Positions 12,211 to 22,461 of a DNA stretch of 64,000 nucleotides are shown here, piece by piece. How positions within the stretch are numbered: the first letter of the stretch is position 1; each line of letters starts with the position of its first letter. The notes beneath the pieces are model-generated. The model was not told the DNA's origin and made no database searches. It worked only from the letters and a program-made list of their open reading frames with translations. Position numbers and translations under genes: made by a program. This DNA is from Sympetrum striolatum (Eukaryota > Arthropoda > Insecta > Odonata > Libellulidae): NCBI GenBank assembly GCA_947579665.1, contig OX388349.1:24150459-24214458 (forward strand), written 5' to 3'.

Positions 12211-13667
12211 TTTTCCATTAAATTATATTCCAAACCCAGAAACAAAAATGTTCTGAAATATGTTAAATAATGAAAGTGAATTAGTGAATAATTTTATTTT
12301 GCTGTGAACATTATGATCGCATTAACTGTCATTCGACGAAAGTGATAATGAATTCTTTTAGGACCGTCTGAAAATTTTTTAAACTCTTCAGAACATTCTT
12401 CATCTTCGAAATTTGCTGTTAGCCAAATGGTAAAATTTACCAAAAAGAAATATTGCTATGATGATTAGTCTTTTTCCAGTACTTCTCGAATGGCTTCACG
12501 AATATTAGCTTATCTCGTGGTAAGTACAGATATTCGCAAAAAAACTTTAATCCTTAACCTTATATAGCCCGCGGGACTTTTTTTGCACATAGCTGTACAT
12601 TTCAACTGTTAATGGTAATATGACGAGATAAATATCTTGTATTACTGACTGATAATACCGGATAGAATATAATTTCTTTAGTTTTTGGTCATAAACATGT
12701 AAGTTGAATATCTCTAAGAATAATACGTATCTTGCAGTTTTTCGCTTAGGATTTTCTACTAGAGGTTAACTTCACTTGTCAATATTGAGATTTTCCCTGG
12801 ATGAATGTGTTTTGTGATCGCCTATTTCTATGTGAAAAATACAGCAATGATTAGAGTATGAACAGTTAGGTCCAAAACTTAAGGCTCTTGTATGTGATGA
12901 CGATTTTCGAGGGCATCAAACTTTTGTGATTTTTTTATTAAAGTTCATATTGCGTTTCATTATATGACATTATTTTTAAAAGTATTGCAAAGGTATGTAA
13001 TTATGCATTATTATTTGGGCCTCATTGGATAATTGTGCAGCATATCGACGATGAAGTGCGATTGGACTACCGGGGATATTTGACTTAAAAACATTCTTGA
13101 TTCTGTTATTTTCACGTAGATTCACCAGTATGGATTAGATCCTCCAACATTAAACAACATTTTTATAGGTTTGTGTTATTTTTTGAGCTTCGCCCAAATC
13201 CCTTCGCCAGTTTACTTCACCCCAAGACCGCCGTGAACTGTTTGTGTACGATTTGAGCTGCAAAGTCCTCTAAAGACCGCTCAGACCTTTGGCATTGTTT
13301 TTTAGTGCTCTTCAGCGTGACCTTAATGGATGGTAAATTTCGACTAATGTCAGGCGTCGCCAGTTTCTATCAGAGCGGAAGATCCCTCACCTCCTCATAG
13401 AGCGCCACCATCGCCCCTTGGTCTGGTTGTCTTCCGGTTCTCTCGACAGCCACCTTCCTCCTCCACCCAACCCCTCCCCCCAACAACACCCATTGCACTT
13501 TGGGTCGGCCGAGGTATGGATGTCTGCGTTCAATGTGGTAGAAACGATATCATAGGTGGACAAGAGGTTTCGTGGTTTAAAATCACTTGGTACTTTAAAA
13601 CACCTCGGCCATGTTCCTGTTTGATACGTGTTCAATCAGTGATAGCACATTACTATTGTTTATTCAT
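12211..13667. other. Non-coding stretch with a C-rich patch
   Basis: AT-rich with no gene. A pyrimidine-rich patch at about 13420-13500 (CCTTCCTCCTCC, CCCAACCCCTCCCCCC) is followed by GC-richer DNA to 13530. I see no exon or repeat boundary. Confidence 0.4.
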
Positions 13668-14016
13668 AATTTATTCACTTATTAAAAAAGCATTGACGTA
13701 CAGCTTGAGGCCAATTACAGCTGACGATAAATAATTGTAAAAAGATAAGAACAACGAATTGAACGATGATTTAAAATAAAGTGACAAAAATTAAGAAACG
13801 ATTACTTGGATTAATCTGATAAAATTACAATACTATTAATTTTTTATTTATTTCTTAATATATTTATTCATTTATTAAAATAAAAAAAGCATCGACGCAC
13901 AGCTTGAGGCCAATTACAGCTGACGATAAATAATAGCAAATTGATAAAAACTAATTAAACAATGATAATGCAAAAATAAAGAAACAATTACATTTATTAA
14001 TCTGATGAAATTACAG
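13668..14016. repeat. Diverged tandem duplication, period about 199 bp
   Basis: The core AGCTTGAGGCCAATTACAGC occurs at 13702 and again at 13901. It is preceded both times by TTATTAAAA...GCAT(T/C)GACG(T/C)AC and followed by TGACGATAAATAAT and, about 100 bp later, ATTAATCTGAT(A/G)AAATTACA. The two copies are head to tail and clearly homologous, with small indels. This may be two tandem copies of one repeat unit or a local duplication. Confidence 0.8.
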
Positions 14017-14940
14017 GGATCAATGACTTACAGCTTTATTCAGGATTTGATTTAAGAGGGACAATGAAAACGTTTTTATCGAAAGGCAAAGAATGGAAAA
14101 TTGAAGGTGTTCTGAAAAAGAGGGAAGTTTTGTTATTGCTAGGCGTGGAGTGTTGAAAGAGAAGGTATCAGATAGGGGTGTTGTTCTTGCTTTCAGGAAA
14201 TCTCCATGATCGTGTAAGTTAGTTTTCTATATAGCTCTGCGAAGAAATATGATGGAGAACTGCCTTAAGTAGGGTGCAAATTCCTCTCAAAAGTTTCAGA
14301 TTTTGGTAATATCTCGCTAATATATCTAAAGATAATTGTGCCAAGAAATAGAAGCCAAATTATAAATGAGAGTAAAACAACTGAGAGCCTAAAATGTCAC
14401 GTTGCGTCATTGCAAGACTTTCGGGAAGTTACTGGAAGGGCAAAATTCGTAACTGTAAAGTTCAGGAAATCGTATCCTTTCGAATGTATTTTCTTTATTT
14501 TATGAAATGGAGTTGGTTGGTCAGTTGGCTTTGAGGAGAAGGTAAAGCACTTAATGATCGGGAAAATGTCACAAACTTTTCATTTTAGTCATGCAGAGTG
14601 CTTTTCTTGTTAACTTTTTCTTTCCAAATTTATCTCATTTAATTTTTAGCTAAGAAATCTTCATATTTCTTTTAATTTCAGAATCTTTAGTAAATCAAGT
14701 TTAGCTTTCAGCAATATCAGTTCAATATATCTCGCAAATAACCTTTTATCAGCTTCACAAATAGCCACCCCCTAACCAGGATTCGAAACTTAATGTTTCA
14801 AGACTTGTATAGTATTATTTTTATTTAATGGTGCTGTTTGACTTTGCTTTTGGTGACGGCGTCAAGATAATTACAACCCATGAATATATGTTAATAATAG
14901 CATAAATAAAATCAATTGTATTTATACGTGTGTCACTATT
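14017..14940. other. AT-rich non-coding stretch
   Basis: No gene, RNA or repeat boundary could be supported here. Confidence 0.5.
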
Positions 14941-14990
14941 CTCTGCCAGAAGATGGCTAGACCTTAGTCGAAACCGGTCGCACAATAAAT
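14941..14990 (+). repeat. Hammerhead-like motif of a dispersed element, copy 1
   Basis: The order is GCCAGAAGA, then U, then a 5-bp stem GGCTA/TAGTC with loop GACCT, then GAAACCGGTC and GCACAATAAA. This parallels the hammerhead core CUGANGA-stem II-GAA-ACCGGU-C, where the 3' side offers a GUC cleavage triplet. Here the core U4 is A (CAGAAGA), so catalysis would be lost, and an extra U precedes stem II. Related motifs with a different but still paired stem lie in the foldback at 61995-62140. I infer a structured RNA end of a Penelope-like or similar element. Confidence 0.4.
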
Positions 14991-15941
14991 TTACTGTGGA
15001 ACTAAGACAAGGTGTTCTTTTCCTTTCCTACGATAAATGTTTGATAGTTGACATTGAGTTTATGGAAATCTTAACGCTAAACGTTAACGTTAGAAAAACA
15101 TTTCGTATTACAGCATTATAAATAGCGTAATTTTAACTATTGAATTAATCCATATCGGAAAAGTCTTACTAACAGCAGCCGCTACTGGCATACGAGTCTT
15201 TCCTCTGAATTCCGTATGATAGAAACTTGCCGAAGGCTCACATGTATTTAAGGCAGAATCCCGTTCGGTTGGAAATCTGGTGATGCCGCTTATCAGTAGC
15301 AGCGTGTAAAGTAATTAGATGATAGGTCGCCGACACCGGAAATCAGGAAAATAAAATCTCTCTCAGTTTCTCCTTCGTATCCACCTGTATTCCCCACATT
15401 CGTAACTCCTCTGGGTGTTTATACGATGTTTTGACAAGAAGAGCTTCCCTCGAAATTCACGAGAGATCAGCTTTGTTACCAGAAAGGTGTGGGGTATACG
15501 GAAGAAAAGTTTATATAAAAGGGGTGTATTTGTGATGTAGAGAAGATAGTAGCTGAGATTACGTTCATAAATGAGTGTTCTACCATTCGGTAAGTTCGTG
15601 ATCCGTAATATTCCCTGTTCAATTAAATTTCCTTCGTTCCTCGGTTATTATAACTTACTTTGGTTAGAATCTAAAAATCTAGCCTCAACTTTTCGGTAGC
15701 TTTTCCTCGTAAAAAAAAATAAAATATCATCAGGTTATTACTTTGGTTACTTATATCGTGTTACATCTTTGGATTTGACTTCTTTTCTTGCATTATTTAT
15801 TTATTCATTTTAATATTTATCATATATACTGCAATTTGACTGTCATCAGTTGGCAGTTAATGTAAATAAAATAACTAACAACTAAATAAAATTATTGATA
15901 GCATGATCCATTGTTTCGGCCTCTACTTTGTGGAAGCACTT

Positions 15942-16107
15942 CATAATGAAGGAATAATAAAAAATCTTATACACGATACCACAGGATTTGAAGCATAAGT
16001 AGTAGGTTTTGACATCAGGTATCAGCATCAGGTACAGGAACCTAGGTCGTGTGCATTAAAGCCTGTGGTATCGTGTATAAGTTTCTTATTCTTCCTTCAT
16101 CATTACT
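15942..16107. repeat. Foldback element with about 44-bp inverted arms
   Basis: The left arm (15942-15985) and right arm (16062-16107) are imperfect reverse complements. They share a perfect 20-base core (CTTATACACGATACCACAGG on the left) and outer halves reading ATAATGAAGGAATAATA versus the complement of TTCTTATTCTTCCTTCATCATTAC. The 76-bp spacer includes ATCAGCATCAGGTACAGG. It is a non-coding foldback or MITE-like repeat. Confidence 0.75.
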
Positions 16108-18189
16108 AAAAACATTTACAACACAAATACCCTACACAATCACTCTAGAAAATCTCCCACATTTTAACAATTCGAAATAACATCACTGTTTTACAAACAA
16201 TATTAGAGCATACACAATTGCAGCATTCATTTGTGCAAAATCCCCCTCTTATAAACATACACTCCGGATATATCATAAATTCAGTGACTGTAATTATCCC
16301 ACATACGGTTATGATGATGTTTAAGCACCGTATATTCGCTGCAGTATTATGCCGATACATTCGTGTGACTTTTGATCAACGGGTGCCCTTGATATATAAA
16401 TTAAGAATCTACGTGTACTATTCCCAATCTCCCTATGCTCTACTCGGTGTACCGAAGGGGCTCCAAGACGCCTCCTCGAGCATGTTCCTGCAGCAGTCTC
16501 TCCCCCGTCAACCAGTGCATTCCTCCGCTCCCACACTCCGAATAAGGCGGTGCCTTAGGTCCAGTCTTTTTTTTTTCTCTCGAAGGCGTCCTAAGGAGCG
16601 GGAAAAATCGATCGATCGGAGGAATGCCTTGTTAACTCGATTTCGAGGGAATCTGGTGTAATTGAGTGAGGATTTTAGACTCATCAACTCTGCTGGATCT
16701 ATTGATCTATTATTTACACGGTAATTTTGGGTCATTTTTCTAATGGAAGAGGAGAATACCAGTTCCCACTCCCTTTTCTGTTAAACTCGTAAATTACCGC
16801 AGGATATATTTAGGGGGCATAAACATGCCCGAATAAGGGCATGGAAATGTGTTTTAATTTGTCCTTTTACAGAGTCAAATAGGTGGACCCTATAGAGTGG
16901 GTTGTACTTGAATGTGTTATTCAAAGGTGCTACAAACTTTAAATTAGTTCTCTAAACTACAAACAAAACACTATTGGGAATCTAACAAAGCGTTCCTGCC
17001 GCTATATCTTAATGTGTGGAATATTTTGGCTTTTGGTACAGGATAGAGGAAAGTATATCTTTTATCTACCATTGTCGCAATATTGTTTGTTGTTTTGATG
17101 GCATTAAAGCTACTTAGATATTAGTGATGCTGGATTACGGTGGGAATGTAAAAAAAGTTTTTCACACACAGCCATTGTGTTTCACTTACGTGGTCATGTT
17201 GCACTTATGGTATTCTGGCTCAGTGACGAAAGCAAGGGCAAACTACCTAACTCCTCATCTTGCTTAGTAAGCCTCATTTCCTCTAACCATCAATTGGAAG
17301 CTAATGTTCGAGGGAGTGAGGTTCCAGCGAGCCTCCAATCTGAACAATTCACAGACGTACAGCATAGTTGCTAACAATAAACAAACAAGGATTGATACTT
17401 GTATCCTCTAGTAGATTTTCCACCAAGCTATTTAGAAACAAAATGGGAAAGAATATATGAAGTTCAATATAATATCTTTATATTAATCTAGGAATTGACA
17501 GGTACGAATATTCCAATACTTACGAGCCGCCTATTAGCGTCTGGGAGTTTGATAGTATTATAGGTATTAATTGCATATCGTGGTTAAATGACTTATCTTC
17601 TACGTCATTGAATCGAAGATATGGGTAACATTATTAAAGATTATATGGAATTTTCGAGGAAAGATGCCGGCCTGGAAAAGGAATCTAATCTTTTTGACCC
17701 TGTGATGATTATCTCTGAGAGTTGCCGCCAGTGATAACGATAAGGGCTTTAGTAACGCCCAAGCTGCTAATAATTGGGAATTTCTCGCTCGTTTAAGCTC
17801 ACCGCTGATACTGCTCTTTTCTAACTTACGCATTGAGCGTTTGCTTTGGAGGGTTTTCGAGCTTTAGGATGTTTCAAATTCCCTGCATTCCCTTATGATT
17901 ACTAATTCAAATAGAATTTTTCTTTCTTTCTGAACATTAATTCGATCTACAATCAATATAAGTATTTATTGCTTTGCAAAATATCAGTGTGTGTTACATT
18001 GTATACTCAACGTGTTTTAATAATATTCACCGTAGTTTCAGATATTGGTCTTTATTTTTTTAAACCTATTGTCACCATTTGATTGCCGTGTCATACTAGT
18101 AAATCATTGTCTATGAAATTATCATGCTTTTTTTTAATTCCCTGCATTATTTACATTTTAATCACGGTTGATGTTTTTCGTTTACTATG
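16108..18189. other. Non-coding stretch; GC-richer patch and possible old repeat
   Basis: The longest open frame of the window (147 codons, 16218-16661) lies here but has no family motif and crosses a GC-richer patch (16440-16640), so I treat it as chance. Around 17180-17280 the words TTCACTTACGTGG and ACTCCTCATCTTGCTTAGTAAG recur in diverged form near 51168-51255, which suggests a degraded shared repeat. Confidence 0.35.
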
Positions 18190-18366
18190 ATTCGAACCCA
18201 TTTTTATTCTACAATATTGTTGTTATAATTTGATCAGGAGGGACATTTTTCGTAAAATTTTCAGTCGGGTGTTGACACTACTGTGCCAGTATTTATCGAA
18301 TAGTAATAATTATAAATTAGGGTAAACTAATCGATCTTTGATCGGAAAAGTATATTGTCCTCAAAA
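18190..18366 (+). repeat. Duplicated 177-bp segment, copy 1
   Basis: This segment aligns with 19301-19477 over its whole length. Shared words include ATTCGAA(C/T)CCA, GTGTTGAC(A/G)CTACTGT, CCAGTATTTATCGAATAGTA, ATAATTATAA and ATCGATCTTTGA. The copies are 1,111 bp apart in the same orientation. Where copy 2 has an acceptor-donor junction, this copy reads TTTGATCAGGAGGGAC, with no donor. Confidence 0.85.
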
Positions 18367-19300
18367 GTCTGAGTATTAATTTAATATCAATTTGTTTCCA
18401 AATGGATAGATGACAATTGTATCCTTTTTCGACCATGATACCAACATGGTATGTATAAAGTACTTCCCTGATTGAAAATTGTCGATAATCCCACTATGGA
18501 AAATATAGGCACTTAAAAGAAGTTACTGGCAAAATTATATTTACTTTCTTACGTCATATGATGCGTTTAACGGAGAAGAAATACATTTTTGTCCCCAGTA
18601 CGTCGGTGAATGCGTACGTATTTGTGCTTTCAACTCTTTCTCTGCGAAGGCGAAGAATGCATGGTATACGCCGCGCCTAGCGGATATGCATGGAATTTCA
18701 TGGTATTTTTCTGCTAACCTTATATTCTGGGTTAATTACCCGCCATGAGATCATTAATGATCCTGTAAAAGATCAATATAATCGCCATTCTCTTATCACA
18801 GCTTATTTTTTGCTAATTGTCCGGCTGCTTTTCAGTTAGAATGTCTCAGTTCGACACTTACGAATGCATTTATACACTTATGCTGACGCCATTCCCGTAT
18901 CTGGTCACGGATCGATACATCGACTCTTCGATAACGATATCGCCTCGATAAGGAATTTGTTTATCTTTTTAGACTGCACAGATGCACACTGTCACGTTTT
19001 TGCCAATCCCTTTGGCTGCCCTTTGATGTGGTTAGAAAACTTTTGTATCGAAAATTACCTTTGGATGCTTACCTCAACCAGACACTGAAATTGATAAGTG
19101 TCTTAATTGATGATTAGGGCCGCACTCTGGAAAAGAAGGTTTTTGGTGTTCCTACTGGTTAAAGAAAGGGTGACGAGGAAAATTTTCTTTGGTGACGAAA
19201 CTAAGTATTGAAAGAATCCGAGAAAACCCGTTTTATAGATATGAATGTCTATCTTGGCACATAAATTGGATAATTTATTTACTATTAAAAATATGCTTTA

Positions 19301-19477
19301 ATTCGAATCCACTTTTATCCTACGATAACTTTGGTTTTATTTGTTCAGGTAAGCCTTTTCGTAAGATTTTCACTCTGGTGTTGACGCTACTGTACCAGTA
19401 TTTATCGAATAGTAATAATTATAAGCAAGGGAACAATAATCGATCTTTGACGAAAAAAGAATGTATTGGCCCAAAAA
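19301..19477 (+). repeat. Duplicated 177-bp segment, copy 2, with ratchet-like junction
   Basis: This is the second copy of the 18190 segment. It contains TTTTATTTGTTCAG|GTAAGC at 19348/19349, a splice acceptor abutting a near-consensus donor, with a further GTAAGA at 19361. The equivalent position in copy 1 is altered. Either copy 2 gained the junction or copy 1 lost it. Confidence 0.8.
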
Positions 19478-19678
19478 ATATATTTATTATAATCAATATG
19501 TCCTAGCCGTACTAAATGGAACGACATCTTAAGTTGAAAGAGAAAAAAATACGAAGTTTTTTCTTTCAACATATATTTATTATCTGAGTATTAATGATAA
19601 ATACAACTTAATAATCCTGCCCAAGTATAAATTAATTAATTTTCAGAATAAGTTGCTTTTAAAGTTGACCAACAATGC

Positions 19679-22461
19679 TTAAGGGGTTACATCTAATGTC
19701 AAGATCGAAAAAATCGTAAATTTTTTTTTCGCATATCTTTTAAGTTTAAACATTTCTCAATATTTTGCACTACGAATTATTTTAAAATCCGTAAAATTGG
19801 CTGAGATACAGAAATTTCCTTATAAGCGCGTTAGAGCGCTGGCGCCCGAGCTCCTGTCTGAAGGGCACTTCCGCCGCATCCGGCTGAAGAATTGACCACC
19901 CTAATCACACTAATCCCTTCAAGTGTCCTATTCATGAATAGGAGTACGGTCTTTTCTTCTTGAGAGGGAAAACTGGGAAAACAAAGGATAATACCGTTAG
20001 ATATTTCGAAACTAGCGACAAATATTTAGTTGATGTGGTGAGTTTGCTGTGGTCTGTTGTCGAGTGCGCTTTCGTTCGTTTTCTTCCTATGCTATCTGAG
20101 TTGTTGCAGTTTTTGCTCTATTTGAGTAGTTTTTACGATTATTATGGATCGTAAGACTTTTAGACGCAGTTCCGTAAGAGTTGAAGAAGTGAAGAAGAAG
20201 CAGAATTGACCTCTCAACCGTTTCGAATTGGAGAGAGAGGAGCAACCGGCAAGTACTTCTGCGAAAAAACTAAGGAGCAAGGATTTCGAGGTTTCTGTTG
20301 ATCCTAGTATAGGATATAGAATTCTTAATTTTGCTACTGTTTTCTGCACTAAGTGAGTATCTCAAGTGTAAGATTTGTGGTGGTAAAGTCAGTTTTCAAG
20401 AGAGCAGTAGGCGAGGCCTTGGATTTAAGTTAGTGGTGAACTGTGAATCATGTAACCCAATCAGTGTAGATTCCTGTCCATTTATTGGAAGTTCCTATGA
20501 AGTTAACATGAGATTTGTTTTCGCCATGAGGTTATTAGGAGTAGGATCAAACGGTGCAGAAAAGTTCTGCGCCATGATGGACTTACCACGCCCGGTTTTC
20601 TAAGCCACGTACGATCTAATTGTGAAGACCATTCATACTGCTGCAAAAGAAGTTTGCAATATTTCTTTGGTGAATAGCTGCGTAGAAGAAAAGAAAATGA
20701 CTGCAAAGGCAACCAACTGTGAGGAACCTGAGGGTCTAACTGTCTCCGGAGATGGAACTTGGCGCAAGAGAGGATTTAACTCTTTATTTGGAATAGCGAC
20801 TCTTATTGTTTTCTATTCGAGTAAAATTATTGATATTGCTGTAAAATCTGCTTACTGCAAATCATGTGAATACTGGGAGAAGAAGCAGGACACCGAGGAA
20901 TGCAAAGAGTGGGCACATCAGTATGCCAAAGAATGCCCGCCAATCATGAGGGTAATGCAGGAAAGATGGAGGTCGACAGCATAACAGAGATGTTCCTCGG
21001 ATCTGAAGACCGCCACAAAGTAAAATATGCAAGTTACATTTATAGGAGGCGGAGACAGTAAAACATACAAAGGGATCGTTGAATCCAGACCATATGGACA
21101 TGGAACTCTCATAAAAAAGAAGGAATGCATCAATCATGTGCAGAAGAGAATGGGTGCAAGACTTTGTGCATGCAAAAATAATACGAAAGGTCTAGGGGAA
21201 AGGAAAATTAACGGGGAAATTAATTGATGAGCTTATGGCTTATTATGGGTTTGCCATTCGCAATAACTCTGACTCCGTGAAAATGATGAAAAATGCAATC
21301 TTGGCCACTTAATATCACAAGAGCTCCACGGATCAAAATCCACAGCACCAGTTTTGCCCTCAGGGCTCTGATTCTTGGTGTTCTTGGCAGATGGCTAAAA
21401 CAGCAGGAAAACTGGTAGAATATGTCCACAAAAAGGCTCTACCTATGAGCGTAATCGAGGCTACACGTCCCATATAAGAAGATCTGAGTAAAGACGAGTT
21501 AATTCACCGTTTTTTGGGCAGATTCACTCAAAATAATAACGAAAGTTTCAATTCGACAGTATGGAAATTCGCTCCAAAAATTTTGTCCATTGGTCTGTCG
21601 AGGTGGAAACAGCAGCTTTCATATCTGCCAGTATTTTTAATGATGGGGCATCTAGTCTACTAAAAATCATGAGGGAAATGAACGTTAGAATTGGCCAGAG
21701 AGCTACAGAATACTGCGCCAGAGAGGACAAGAGACGTATCGAAGCGGCAGAACTTCAAGAGCTTGAAGCCAGAAAAAAGCTAAAAGGACGGGGCCAAAGG
21801 TCATCAGGAGAAGCTGCGTCATCTTCAAAGGAAGCATTCTATGGCCCAGCAATAGAAGATTTATGGTAAACTTGAAAATTCATAAATTTGTGACAAATTT
21901 AATGTTTATGGCCATTTTTCTCAAAACCTAATTTTTCAACCTGGTTGGCAAAAATTCTCAATGACTATCCAACCGATTTCTTTGAAATTCGGTAAAATCG
22001 TGTAAAACAATACTATCTATCGTCGTACGTACGGTTTTTTCTATAATCTTAATAGTTAATGAAAAAATCATGAAAAACTTTGTTTTTATATGCAAAATTA
22101 CAACAATTTATATTTAACTGACCACCATTTCGTTAAAAATCAAAATATTCAAATTTCCCTACGTGGAACGATAGCCACACATTTGTAATTTAAGAAAATG
22201 TTTGCTTTTTTGATTTCAGATTATCTATACCAGAGAAAAACTGCCAACCGTTAAGTGACGTTCTTCGAAATGCATATATGTCAGGGGCAAACAACTTTTT
22301 TATTTATTTATATTTTTTCATCACAATCTAAAAAAATAGTATGTGAAGTAATGTACTTTTGTTATTAAATGAAAATTATTTCATAGATAGCAACAATAAA
22401 CCTACAAAAATTGCCAAAATATACCATTATTTCCGGCCGGCGATTAGATGTAACCCCTTAA
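19679..22461 (+). mobile_element. TTAA-flanked DNA transposon (Kolobok-like / Mutator-like transposase), decayed
   Basis: The element runs from GGGG at 19683 to CCCC at 22457 (2,775 bp) between two TTAA copies (19679-19682 and 22458-22461). Perfect 15-bp terminal inverted repeats, GGGGTTACATCTAAT, lie at 19683-19697 and 22443-22457. The outer bases GC also match on both sides, so the TTAA could be part of the inverted repeat, but a TTAA target duplication is the simplest reading. The middle third encodes a broken cysteine-rich DDE-type transposase (20144-21869). TTAA duplication is characteristic of the Kolobok and piggyBac superfamilies. The protein resembles the arthropod proteins annotated as Mutator-like transposase domain, not piggyBac. 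Frameshifts and stops show it is inactive, but the perfect TIRs could still be used in trans. Confidence 0.85.
20144..21869 (+). pseudogene. Degenerate DDE transposase of the TTAA element
   Basis: The reading frame can be followed from an ATG at 20144 to the stop after GPAIEDLW at about 21869, broken by several lesions. There is a TGA about 21 codons in, a frame change near 20350, an in-frame TAA at 20601, a frame change near 20945 (before the NHEGNAGKMEVD region), another near 21050, one near 21215, a TAA near 21311, a TAG near 21476 and a frame change near 21590. In order, the protein shows a zinc-knuckle-like CKICGG...CESC segment (20369-20455), the first catalytic Asp in VSGDGTW (20751), a CKSCEYW motif (about 20858), the second Asp in GGGDSKTYK (21054), ECINHVQKRM (about 21124), and a likely catalytic Glu in NNESFN (21541). 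The C-terminus is basic and charged. Its start coincides with the first ATG upstream of the conserved region. It is clearly a transposase relic; the catalytic residue assignments are inferred from family resemblance. Confidence 0.8.

Noticed and set aside
16218..16661. 147-codon open frame, the longest in the window
   Set aside because: No family motif, no supporting splice sites, and overlapping frames on the other strand. It crosses a GC-richer patch where stops are rarer.
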